From: Thermoplasmata archaeon
GTDB lineage: Archaea > Thermoplasmatota > Thermoplasmata > Thermoplasmatales > Thermoplasmataceae
DNA length: 11,541 nucleotides
Assembly (NCBI GenBank): GCA_021797265.1
Contig: JAJZZZ010000039.1
Location: forward strand, 1 to 11,541
Direction: 5' to 3'
Made by a program: the position numbers and the translations under genes. Below are positions 1-6,766 of the stretch, one piece after another. The notes beneath the pieces are model-generated. The model was not told the origin of the DNA, searched no databases, and saw nothing but the letters and a program-made list of their open reading frames with translations. Numbering within the stretch: position 1 is the stretch's first letter; each line of letters begins with the position of its first letter.

Positions 1-59
1 GCTTGGTATCCTACGGGCTTTGGGAGCCTGAGACTCCGGTCCAAATCCGGGCAGCCCCA
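1..59 (+). tRNA. tRNA-Pro (anticodon UGG), 5' part cut off by window start
   Basis: The 3' two thirds of a tRNA can be folded. The anticodon stem is CGGGC (14-18) with GCCTG (26-30) and the 7-base loop TTTGGGA, so the anticodon is TGG at 21-23, which reads proline CCA codons. A 4-base variable region is followed by the T arm TCCGG-TCCAAAT-CCGGG (35-51), with one G-T pair. The 3' acceptor strand is CAGCCCC (52-58) and the discriminator is A59; no CCA is encoded. The D-loop element GGTAT is at 5-9. The 5' acceptor strand (expected GGGGCTG) lies before the window. Recombinase remnants directly downstream suggest this gene served as an integration site. Confidence 0.93.
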
Positions 60-214
60 TCTGTTCTATGTCCGGATTCATGCATCCGTGCCAATTCCGT
101 CATTTTTCCACTTCCTTGAAATATCTCCCCAAGACGGGATCTAACCACCTCCGCAACCTCATGCTGTGTGACATGAGTGTAACGCTGTGTTGTCCTTAGT
201 GATCTGTGGCCTCA
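11..214 (-). pseudogene. Tyrosine recombinase (integrase/Xer-like), C-terminal remnant
   Basis: The minus-strand frame from 211 down to a TAG at 11-13 encodes a fragment starting GHRSLRTTQRYTHVT. This is the last catalytic block of tyrosine recombinases: the LGH box, the TTQxYTHV context and the nucleophile Tyr at 181-179. About 50 further residues follow (VAEVVRSRLGEIF and a tail), roughly the helix that ends Xer-type proteins. There is no start codon and the frame is closed by TGA at 214-212, so everything N-terminal (the Arg and first His-x-x-Arg box) is missing. The reading frame runs on through the 3' half of tRNA-Pro, although the last 15-20 codons may be chance read-through. Gene position beside a tRNA 3' end is typical of integrases of integrated elements. 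The family call is firm; which element it came from cannot be told. Confidence 0.78.
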
Positions 215-509
215 AAGAATTTCCCATTGGATCTTATTATGTTTAAACTTTCCAGGAGATTCTGAAGGGATCTTCCGATTCTGTCGAGCCTTATGACAAG
301 GTTCCCCTCCAATTGTATCAGTTCATTCATAATGGGCTTAAGACCAGGAAGAACCTTCTTTTTACAATAAGCGGAGCCTGCATACTTTTTATAGTCCTAT
401 CTTATATTTTTGCAATATCTCCTTATTCTAATAAGCTGGCTTTCCGGTTTCTGTTCCTTATCTTTGGTGGAAACACTGACAAGAAGGCCAATAATCATCA
501 TATTTTCAT
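196..509 (-). pseudogene. Serine recombinase (resolvase/invertase family), broken N-terminal half
   Basis: Read on the minus strand, 501-196 gives a recognisable serine recombinase catalytic domain: the VSVSTKDKEQKPESQL start (nucleophile Ser in the VST motif), then PGLKPIMNEL, then LVIRLDRIGRSLQNLLES with the conserved Arg residues of the DRxxRS motif, then the strand KFFEATD. The family normally continues for another 80-100 residues to a DNA-binding domain, which is absent. It is interrupted by TAG at 399-397 and ends at TAA 198-196. The likely original ATG at 509-507 is out of frame with the rest, and the usual Arg of the RVS motif is Ser. So it cannot make an active enzyme. Any open frame on the plus strand across 313-525 is an antisense shadow of this relic. 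Confidence 0.8.
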
Positions 510-549
510 TGAACAGATGCGTTAACATTGATCAGCATATAGTGGCGAC

Positions 550-561
550 TTGAATATTCAA
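550..561. promoter_or_regulatory. Perfect 12-base palindrome upstream of the permease gene
   Basis: TTGAATATTCAA reads the same on both strands and lies about 50 bases upstream of the predicted TATA box of the APC permease. It may be an operator for a dimeric regulator. AT-rich palindromes of this length do arise by chance, so this is only a candidate. Confidence 0.25.
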
Positions 562-607
562 TAATCTATCAAAGGCAGTAATCGATATTATGAAGATTGA
601 AAGATCA

Positions 608-615
608 TATTTTAT
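608..615 (+). promoter_or_regulatory. Predicted TATA box for the APC-CBS permease
   Basis: TATTTTAT is centred 33 bases before the ATG at 645. With the usual 24-27 base spacing from box to start site in archaea, transcription would begin around 636-638, giving a leader of only about 8 bases. This supports ATG 645 over the in-frame TTG at 597, which lies upstream of the box. Confidence 0.45.
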
Positions 616-644
616 GCTGCGATGTATGCACAAAAAGAGTCATT

Positions 645-2501
645 ATGAACAATCAGAACTCTGAGGCAGGACCTGAGTCTGACCTTCCAAGACACCTTAC
701 ATTCAGAGATGTCTTCTTTCTTTCCTTTGGCGGAATGTCGCCACTGCTGAGCCTGTTGACCTATGGGGCGGTAGCACTGACCTATGGGGGCTTGTTGTCA
801 CCGCTGATAATGGTGATTGGCACTCTGCTCGTGCTGATCAACGGCCTTGTGGTAATGCAGCTGTCCAAAAGGTTCAGGACCTCTGGAGGATATTATACAT
901 ACGCGTTCCAGGTCCTTTCCGAAAGGGTAGGTTTCAGTACTGGATGGGTGTACCTTTTCTATTCCCTGCTATTTGGCCTGGCGTATGTGATCGGTGCTGT
1001 CTACGTGGTTTCAGCGGTCTTCGGTTTCCCGGTCTACCCGACACTTTTAGCTATCGTTTTGCCAGCTTCCTTTTTCCTTATTGTGGGCATAAAACCATCT
1101 GCAAAGTATGCAATCTATACAGGAATTGCGGAAATCGGAATTATCCTGTTCATCATAAGCATATCATTTTACCTGACTGGAGGTGCAGCCTATATACCAA
1201 ATCCCAGTGTAACTCACATTAGCGGAGGAGCACTTGCACTAGGTATCCTATTCGCCATGGGCATTCCTACCGGCTATGGAGCGATTGCTCCCATCTCCGG
1301 CGAGGTGAAGAATGCAGAGAAAGTTGTGGGAAGATCAGCCATTTCAGTAATCCTTACTGGAGGATTGCTGGCCTCGCTATTCATTTATGCCATATCCAAC
1401 CTGCTCCTCCAGAAGAACATAACTATTCCCCTTGGCGGTTCCGGTCTGCCTGTCCTTTCCATCCTTTCCGGGCACTTCTCCCAGTACAGCAAATACATAA
1501 TTTATGCGGTTTCCATAGCGGCCATAAATGACGGGATCCTTGCAATCCTGTCATTTGGCTCGGCTGCTTCAAGGACCATATTCAGGATGGGTTTTGACAG
1601 GACTTTCCCTACATTTTTTGCAAAGAAACTGAAGGAACAGCCCATAAATGCAAATTTGACAGTTTCCGTTGTAATAATAGTTGTTCCATCCATCATGCTA
1701 GCTTTCCTCCCCGCCTATGCCTCATTCATAATTCTTGGTACAATTGCGTCCCTTGGAGGCTTGTTCATTCATATAATGGCGGGAGCATCACTGATGAGGA
1801 TCGGCATCCGCAGAGGCAGAAGGCTCATACAGAGGGATTCTAAAGGCTTACTGCAGTTTCTAATTGACTACAAGGAGGCTTTCCTGGCTGGAACTGCAGC
1901 CGTGATCACTTCGGTGGAACTTGTCTATTCAGCCTATTCGACTCTCATTATATATTCTACTTTCTTCCTTATCTGGATAGTTGCGGGTTACGTCATCATG
2001 GACATAAGGGATATTGTAATGAGGACCCCTTATTTAACCAAGCTAACCAAGGGAGAAATATCAGTAGCTGAAAGGTTCAAGGACCTTACAAGCTTGAAAA
2101 TAAGAAGCGCCCTTCCTGATGTTGTGGTAAAGATAGATGATTCTGTAAAGACCGCAATGGAAAAATGTGTTTCACTGGATTCCCCGGGAGCTGTCGTAAT
2201 CAATCAAAAATCTATGCCCGTAGGCACTCTCATCATGAGAGACGTCTTCATGCTCTCCGAAAAGGAAATGAGCAGAATGAAGGTGAAAAACCTCTGGTTG
2301 GAGCGACCCGTCACAATAGGTAAAGAAACTGCTGTCACAGATATAATAAGGACTTTCAAGGAGAGCAGGATCCCAATCTTATCCATTGTAGACTCTCAGG
2401 GAAAGTTTGCAGGAACAGTCCGGGAAAGGGAAGTCATCATGTCACTGGGAGGACTGGAACAGGCGCAGAAGCCAGAAAATCCAGACCTGTCGGCGGATTG
2501 A
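645..2501 (+). CDS. APC superfamily amino acid permease with C-terminal CBS pair
   Basis: This is a membrane transporter of the amino acid-polyamine-organocation superfamily, probably a proton-coupled amino acid importer; the substrate is not evident. From ATG 645 it has 618 residues. The first ~45 lead into the TM1 motif (FLSFGGMSPLLSLLTYG), the unwound substrate-binding helix of APC proteins, and about 12 membrane segments follow to roughly residue 460. Residues ~485-540 (KIDDSVKTAMEKCV to VGTLIMRDVF) and ~545-605 (VKNLWLERPVTIGKETAV to GTVREREVIMSL) are two CBS repeats, a Bateman module that binds adenosyl nucleotides or S-adenosylmethionine in other proteins and would here face the cytoplasm. 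Nucleotide or ligand gating of transport is inference. An in-frame TTG at 597 would add 16 residues; ATG 645 is preferred because the TATA-like element lies between them. It is monocistronic and convergent with the antiporter gene. Confidence 0.88.
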   Translation: MNNQNSEAGPESDLPRHLTFRDVFFLSFGGMSPLLSLLTYGAVALTYGGLLSPLIMVIGTLLVLINGLVVMQLSKRFRTSGGYYTYAFQVLSERVGFSTGWVYLFYSLLFGLAYVIGAVYVVSAVFGFPVYPTLLAIVLPASFFLIVGIKPSAKYAIYTGIAEIGIILFIISISFYLTGGAAYIPNPSVTHISGGALALGILFAMGIPTGYGAIAPISGEVKNAEKVVGRSAISVILTGGLLASLFIYAISNLLLQKNITIPLGGSGLPVLSILSGHFSQYSKYIIYAVSIAAINDGILAILSFGSAASRTIFRMGFDRTFPTFFAKKLKEQPINANLTVSVVIIVVPSIMLAFLPAYASFIILGTIASLGGLFIHIMAGASLMRIGIRRGRRLIQRDSKGLLQFLIDYKEAFLAGTAAVITSVELVYSAYSTLIIYSTFFLIWIVAGYVIMDIRDIVMRTPYLTKLTKGEISVAERFKDLTSLKIRSALPDVVVKIDDSVKTAMEKCVSLDSPGAVVINQKSMPVGTLIMRDVFMLSEKEMSRMKVKNLWLERPVTIGKETAVTDIIRTFKESRIPILSIVDSQGKFAGTVREREVIMSLGGLEQAQKPENPDLSAD

Positions 2502-2509
2502 AAGGCATC

Positions 2510-2542
2510 GATGCAATTTGCATCAAATGGCCCCTGCCATTT
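2510..2542. terminator. Two tandem hairpins between convergent genes
   Basis: GATGCA-ATT-TGCATC (2510-2524) is immediately followed by AAATGGC-CCCT-GCCATTT (2525-2542). Both have perfect stems, of 6 and 7 base pairs. They sit 9 bases after the permease stop and 50 bases past the antiporter stop, where a bidirectional terminator or RNA 3'-end stabiliser is expected. The plus strand continues TTTTCCCTATT. The function is inferred from position and structure; archaeal termination mainly needs T-tracts, so the stems may instead protect transcript ends. Confidence 0.5.
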
Positions 2543-2591
2543 TCCCTATTCCCTTGTTCTTGGCATAAGGCAGATATCTGCTATTCACTAC

Positions 2592-3770
2592 TCATCCGGT
2601 CATCGCTGGTGAGGAATTGGTCATCTTTCTCAAAGACCTTTCAAAGATAAAAGTGAATGTCATGGCCATGATTATGGTTGCAAAAATAGCCACCGAGTAA
2701 TCTTTGCTGCCAATAAATCCATTGGAAAGCGTAATTGAGGCAATGATAATTCCCACTGCACCTCTTCCTCCAAATATGCCAAGGGATACCCTTGGAGTAA
2801 TATTCTTCATGTACAGCCTCGAGAACTGATAAGCTGCAAATCCACCAACTGTAGCTGTTATTATCACCAGGAATAGAAGGTACGGTAGAGAAGAAACCGG
2901 GATCAGTGTCATTTCAAGCCCGGATATGCTGAAAAACAGAGGAATGAAGAAACTCGAGTTTATTCTCTGGAACGTCCTCTTCAATACTCCATAGGTTTGT
3001 TCGCCGACTGAATTCTGGTGGATTAGCAGCCCAGAAAAAAAGGCCCCCAGAACAAATGTAATGCCTATGTACTCAAAAAATGATGAAACTGCAAGGCCCA
3101 TAAGTATGACAGCTGCAAAAATAACCCCTTCTTTCTCGGTGTTTGTAAGATGGCCGAATCTTCCCCTTATTCGTTCCGATCTTGATTTCAGGAAAAGATC
3201 AAGGAAATAAACAAAAACCAGGAAGGCCGCAAGGGAAGCCAGCACTATTATTATTGTGGAAGCTGGCCTTTGAAAGGATGCGAGGATGATGAAGGCAATG
3301 GTATCGCTCATTGCAACCCCTCCAAGAAGCCTCAGCCCGTCATCTATCTTAATGAGCCCTGATCTGACCAGCAGCACCGATGTTATTGATATGGATGGAA
3401 TGCTCACTGCAAGAGAAACACTGACAGCTTCGAGATAATGCAGCCCGAAAAAATAGTAAGACCCTAATGACATAATGAGGAAAGGAATTATGAACGAGAA
3501 GGCTGCAAACCCCATTACATATTTTATGTTTTTTGAGAATATGTCAGAAGAAGCCTCTATGCCAATCTGCAGGATGATGAAGAAAAGTGCAAGCAGGCTT
3601 ATTGTTGAAAGTTCAGATGAAGGTAGGATAAGGCCAGAAACTGCTGGCCCCAGCAATATGCCTGCAATTATAGCCCCGACCACCTCTGGAAGCCCGAAAT
3701 TGTTGAATATGGCGCCTAATCCTATGGCCACAACCAACAGGAAAAGAATTGAAGTGATCAGGTCAAACAT
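2592..3770 (-). CDS. CPA2-family cation/proton antiporter
   Basis: This is an integral membrane protein of the monovalent cation:proton antiporter-2 family (Kef/NapA type), expected to exchange Na+ or K+ for H+ and so control cytoplasmic pH. From ATG 3770 it has 392 residues, all membrane domain, with about 12-13 hydrophobic segments. Family motifs seen are VVGAIIAGILLGP near the N-terminus, AMSDTIAF with the ion-binding Asp at about residue 156, FVLGAFFSGLLIHQ, and GGRGAVGIIIASITLSNG near the C-terminus. The usual DD or ND pair is Ser-Asp here, which by family knowledge fits electroneutral rather than NapA-like electrogenic exchange (inference). There is no TrkA-N (RCK) tail of the kind found in Kef channels. 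An upstream in-frame ATG at 3779 would add three residues (MVV); the TATA box at 3791-3800 favours 3770 as a leaderless start. Confidence 0.87.
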   Translation of the reverse strand: MFDLITSILFLLVVAIGLGAIFNNFGLPEVVGAIIAGILLGPAVSGLILPSSELSTISLLALFFIILQIGIEASSDIFSKNIKYVMGFAAFSFIIPFLIMSLGSYYFFGLHYLEAVSVSLAVSIPSISITSVLLVRSGLIKIDDGLRLLGGVAMSDTIAFIILASFQRPASTIIIVLASLAAFLVFVYFLDLFLKSRSERIRGRFGHLTNTEKEGVIFAAVILMGLAVSSFFEYIGITFVLGAFFSGLLIHQNSVGEQTYGVLKRTFQRINSSFFIPLFFSISGLEMTLIPVSSLPYLLFLVIITATVGGFAAYQFSRLYMKNITPRVSLGIFGGRGAVGIIIASITLSNGFIGSKDYSVAIFATIIMAMTFTFIFERSLRKMTNSSPAMTG

Positions 3771-3790
3771 TACGACCATATCATCTCTTC

Positions 3791-3800
3791 GATATAAATA
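3791..3800 (-). promoter_or_regulatory. TATA box of the antiporter gene (leaderless)
   Basis: On the minus strand the box reads TATTTATATC. Its centre is 25-26 bases before ATG 3770 and only about 17 before ATG 3779. Archaeal transcription starts 24-27 bases after the TATA centre, so the RNA probably begins at or next to ATG 3770. This is why the shorter start was chosen. Confidence 0.55.
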
Positions 3801-4035
3801 CGTCAGGACTGAAACGTAGTGCTGGCTCTGGCCGGATTCATTTCCGTCATTTAAAAATAGGACTTAGCCTGAAACAGGTCATCACCATTATTTCTGCTCC
3901 GCAGATGGGTATAATCTGTGCCTGTATGTTTTCACTGCAAAAATCAACACATTCCAAATTGACTTTTTCCTGTATAATAAAAATGTAACTTGAAACGAAA
4001 GGTTGCAACTCTCATATGTCAGAACTAGGGGAAAA

Positions 4036-4060
4036 GATATAACTTCTAATTTCGATATCG
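4036..4060 (+). promoter_or_regulatory. TATA box and palindromic operator candidate of the ABC operon
   Basis: GATATAAC (4036-4043), preceded by the purine-rich GAAAA that suits a BRE, lies about 39 bases before ATG 4079, predicting a start site near 4065 and a leader of about 13 bases. The perfect 8-base palindrome CGATATCG (4053-4060) falls between box and start site, where a bound repressor would block polymerase. GTGA at 4067-4070 could pair weakly with 16S rRNA. A second TATA-like run (TATAATAAAAA, about 3974-3984) could give a longer leader. Nothing else clear is seen in the divergent spacer 3780-4078. Confidence 0.4.
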
Positions 4061-4078
4061 GAAACCGTGAGCAGATAA

Positions 4079-4996
4079 ATGATCAACATTGAAGCGATTT
4101 CAAAAAGTTATATTCCAAAGGCTCCACCCGCGGTTGACAATCTAGACCTTGAGATCAGGGATGGTGAAATCCTTGGTCTCGTTGGGCTCAATGGTGCTGG
4201 AAAAACAACCACCATAAGGATGTCTGCAGGCATAATTCTACCATCTTCAGGCAAAGTGCTCGTTGATGGTCACGACATGGTCAAGGACAAGATTAAGGCT
4301 GCTGCCAGGGTAGGATGGATTCCCGAATTTCCCAATTTTGAGCCAAATGCAAAACCAGTCCAGCTTATGAATTACTACGCAGGTTTTTACGACCTGCATG
4401 GACAGGAGGCTGAAGAGAGAATCACACGATTGCTCACCAGTGTGGGACTTCAGAATGACCTTGGCAAGAAGCTCAGGAATTATTCCCAGGGAATGAAGAA
4501 GAGATTTGCCATAGCTGAGTCTATTCTTGGAGACCCGCAAAACGTGCTGTTTGACGAAACCCTCAATGGGCTTGACCCGGAAGGAGTTGTGTTTGTGAGA
4601 AAGCTCATGTTTGACATGCGCAAGGCTGGCAAAGCAGTGCTTCTTTCATCTCACATACTCAGCGAGGTGGAGGATGTTGCAGACAGGGTTGCAATAATCA
4701 ACCACGGAAAGCTCATCAAGCTGCTTACGAGAAATGAACTTAGATCGCTTGGTAAGACATTGGTCAAGATCACTGTGGACAATTATGAACCCCAGTGCCT
4801 GAACCTGCTGAAGGATTATGGAAGCCCAAGGTTCGATGGGCAGGACATTTACCTTTCAGATCTCACTCTGAAGGATAGCGAAATAACAACAATTCCTGCA
4901 AAACTCATTGGCTCAGGTTATCATTTGAGAGAATTCACTCCCATGGGAGAAACACTTGAGGAATATTTCTTCAGCTTGATAGGTGAGAAGACATGA
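4079..4996 (+). CDS. ABC transporter ATP-binding protein (ABC-2 type exporter)
   Basis: This is the cytoplasmic ATPase that powers the permease encoded next. It has 305 residues. Walker A is GLNGAGKTTT (~40-49), a Q-loop equivalent lies around GWIPEFP with Glu in place of Gln (common in this subfamily), the signature is NYSQGMKKR, Walker B plus catalytic Glu is NVLFDETLNGLDPEG, and the switch His is in LLSSHILSEVEDVADR. The last ~90 residues form the C-terminal extension typical of DrrA/CcmA-like ABC-2 ATPases. Its TGA overlaps the permease ATG (ATGA at 4993-4996), so the two are translationally coupled and certainly form one operon. The substrate is unknown; drugs, lipids and peptides are all possible for this family. 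Confidence 0.93.
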   Translation: MINIEAISKSYIPKAPPAVDNLDLEIRDGEILGLVGLNGAGKTTTIRMSAGIILPSSGKVLVDGHDMVKDKIKAAARVGWIPEFPNFEPNAKPVQLMNYYAGFYDLHGQEAEERITRLLTSVGLQNDLGKKLRNYSQGMKKRFAIAESILGDPQNVLFDETLNGLDPEGVVFVRKLMFDMRKAGKAVLLSSHILSEVEDVADRVAIINHGKLIKLLTRNELRSLGKTLVKITVDNYEPQCLNLLKDYGSPRFDGQDIYLSDLTLKDSEITTIPAKLIGSGYHLREFTPMGETLEEYFFSLIGEKT

Positions 4997-6474
4997 AACC
5001 AATCGCATACGAAATCAGGAGAACACTTACCAGCAAGTTTGTCGTAATAATGATCATTGCAATTGTCGGGCTTGTTTCTCTACTGTCTTATGAAAATGCC
5101 TCGACATATTCCCCGGTTAGCATACCTTCATCGCCATCCCTTACAACAGGCTACTACATTAATGGCCAGAATCTCACCATGGTCGGATACTTCCATGATG
5201 CTTTTGGAAGCCCGGATGCCCAGGTAACAGCCTATTATGAGTATGCCAATAATACATATTCAAGCAAATCAGGCACAAGCGGCTATGCCAATGCAACTAT
5301 GCCATTGGGGAAGCCCGGCACTTCAGTTTCTGTTCTGGTCAATTACTCATATGAAAGATTCAGACAACCTGTTTCAACTTCACAGACGCCGTTTGCCATA
5401 AAAACCGCCAATACCTATTCAGGGCTTTCAATTACCACTGGGATATTCAACCCTGCAAACAAAAGCAACCTGGGTTTCCTGGCCTTATATGTTGGCGCAA
5501 ATGGGACACCAGCACCACCCACAAATCTATACGTTTCACAGGTGAATATTTCAGCCCTGCAAAGCACAACTCCCCTTTCCCTTAAGAACAACAGCAGTTA
5601 CCAGTTCCAGTTATCGGATCTGGGCCATGCAGCGTTTTTCCCGGCAGCCACTATTTCGGACAAGGGAAAGAATTACAGTGTGGTTGCCACAAATTCCTCT
5701 GGCGGTTTCTTATCAGTTTCAAATTCAAAGATTCCGTTTGTATCTGTAATAGGCCCATTATCCATATACGTGCAGCTGACGCAGTCACAGCTACAGTCAC
5801 TGGTATTCTCCGGAACCTCTCAGATACTTGGCTTCCTCATTCCCATACTGGCAATATTTGCAGCATATCTGACATATGGCAAGGATAGAACCACCGGTGT
5901 AATGGAATCTGTACTGAAAAGGCCCATCACCAGTGGTGACATAATCGTGTCTAGATTCCTTTCCAATTCCGTCGCGATTATTGGATCTGTGGCACTTTCG
6001 GCGTTCATTTCCGACCTGATAATGTACCACTACCTCAACATGTATCTTTCGTCGAGTTTTGATGCATACTTCATCTGGACATATGTTGTTGAAGGCCTTT
6101 CGTTCCTTGCACTCGTGTACTTATTCTCCCATCTTGCAAAATCACAGGGAGCACTGCTGGGCGCATCAATAGGAATATTTGTTGTTTGGGACCTCTTCTG
6201 GTCCATAATTCCCATTGCATTGCTCTCAGCATTTGGAGTCAGCAGCAGTTCAGATGCTTACCTGAGGACCCAGATCGCCTTCAACTATGCCAGCCCGGCG
6301 GGGTATTCCACACTGATACAGACATATTTCACGGGGAGGATGGGGTTCATCTCAAGTGCAACAATAAACCCTGCCCTTTTTGGCATAACTCCACCGCTGC
6401 TCATAACCGCAGGTATACTCTGGATGGTGATTCCCTTTGCACTTGCATACTGGCTCTCAGTAAGCCGTGATTGA
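4993..6474 (+). CDS. ABC-2 type permease with a large extracellular domain
   Basis: This is the membrane partner of the preceding ATPase, with 493 residues. TM1 (~15-33) is followed by about 240 residues of Ser/Thr/Asn-rich, mostly beta-like sequence outside the cell, then five membrane segments (~276-296, 325-345, 360-384, 389-416, 469-490). The loop YGKDRTTGVMESVLKRP after TM2 is the coupling-helix region typical of ABC-2 permeases (KxxGTxexLL-like). The ectodomain carries a dozen or so N-x-S/T sequons, for example NLT, NATM, NKS, NISA and NSSG, consistent with a heavily N-glycosylated archaeal surface protein. A GGTGA Shine-Dalgarno at 4982-4986 precedes the ATG by 6 bases. The substrate is unknown. 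I do not recognise the ectodomain fold. Confidence 0.85.
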   Translation: MKPIAYEIRRTLTSKFVVIMIIAIVGLVSLLSYENASTYSPVSIPSSPSLTTGYYINGQNLTMVGYFHDAFGSPDAQVTAYYEYANNTYSSKSGTSGYANATMPLGKPGTSVSVLVNYSYERFRQPVSTSQTPFAIKTANTYSGLSITTGIFNPANKSNLGFLALYVGANGTPAPPTNLYVSQVNISALQSTTPLSLKNNSSYQFQLSDLGHAAFFPAATISDKGKNYSVVATNSSGGFLSVSNSKIPFVSVIGPLSIYVQLTQSQLQSLVFSGTSQILGFLIPILAIFAAYLTYGKDRTTGVMESVLKRPITSGDIIVSRFLSNSVAIIGSVALSAFISDLIMYHYLNMYLSSSFDAYFIWTYVVEGLSFLALVYLFSHLAKSQGALLGASIGIFVVWDLFWSIIPIALLSAFGVSSSSDAYLRTQIAFNYASPAGYSTLIQTYFTGRMGFISSATINPALFGITPPLLITAGILWMVIPFALAYWLSVSRD

Positions 6475-6741
6475 GATTGATGGGGTCAACCCCAACCATT
6501 TTTTTATGTTTCTCCCAACTTCAAATGATGATGTATTGAATCAAGAAGGAAGCTGTGAAAGAGAGATTTTTGACATTGAACCTATCGAGAGAGGAGTGGC
6601 AATCTCCACCTTCTTATTCTCCCTTCAATTTTTGTTTACGGACCTATCTCTCTTCACACCATCAATTTGGTACCAGGGTGATTCCATCAAAGCGGTTCCG
6701 AAAACCAGAATTCAGGCAATTTTAGCTTTTCAAATGGCCTG
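6475..6741. other. Spacer with no convincing gene; possible degraded ORF
   Basis: Between the ABC operon and the MNT gene lies about 290 bases. After the terminator, an open plus-strand frame runs to 6742 (from an ATG at 6506, about 78 codons; from a GTG inside the permease at 6467, 91 codons). It reads through the terminator at its start, has no TATA box or Shine-Dalgarno I can see, and its product (NDDVLNQEGSCEREIFDIEP and onward) matches no family I recognise. Minus-strand frames are broken by stops. It may be a relic of an inserted gene or simply non-coding; function not assigned. Confidence 0.3.
6481..6505 (+). terminator. Hairpin plus T-tract terminator after the ABC operon
   Basis: TGGGGT-CA-ACCCCA (6481-6494) can form a short GC-rich stem (four to six pairs depending on loop) and is followed by seven Ts at 6499-6505. 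It starts 6 bases after the permease stop codon. Both the stem and the T-run match terminator expectations, and archaeal polymerase stops on T-tracts alone. Confidence 0.7.
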
Positions 6742-6742
6742 A

Positions 6743-6755
6743 GATATATTTATTA
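6743..6755 (+). promoter_or_regulatory. TATA box of the MNT-HEPN operon
   Basis: GATATATTTATTA (6743-6755) is a strong TATA-like sequence centred about 19 bases before ATG 6767 and 60 before the in-frame ATG at 6809. Standard spacing puts the start site near 6774, inside the first codons of the longer version. This raises doubt about ATG 6767 and favours GTG 6791 or ATG 6809. Confidence 0.5.
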
Positions 6756-6766
6756 GCTTCTTTTCT

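Noticed and set aside
313..525. 70-residue plus-strand ORF starting MYQFIHNGL
   Set aside because: It lies antisense to the serine recombinase relic, whose motifs are clear on the minus strand; its hydrophobic look comes from the complementary frame.
597..644. TTG start adding 16 residues to the APC-CBS permease
   Set aside because: The predicted TATA box (608-615) lies inside this extension, and ATG 645 is a standard start with near-leaderless spacing.
6467..6505. GTG start inside the permease for a 91-residue protein
   Set aside because: The first codons run through the terminator hairpin and T-tract, so they are unlikely to be coding.
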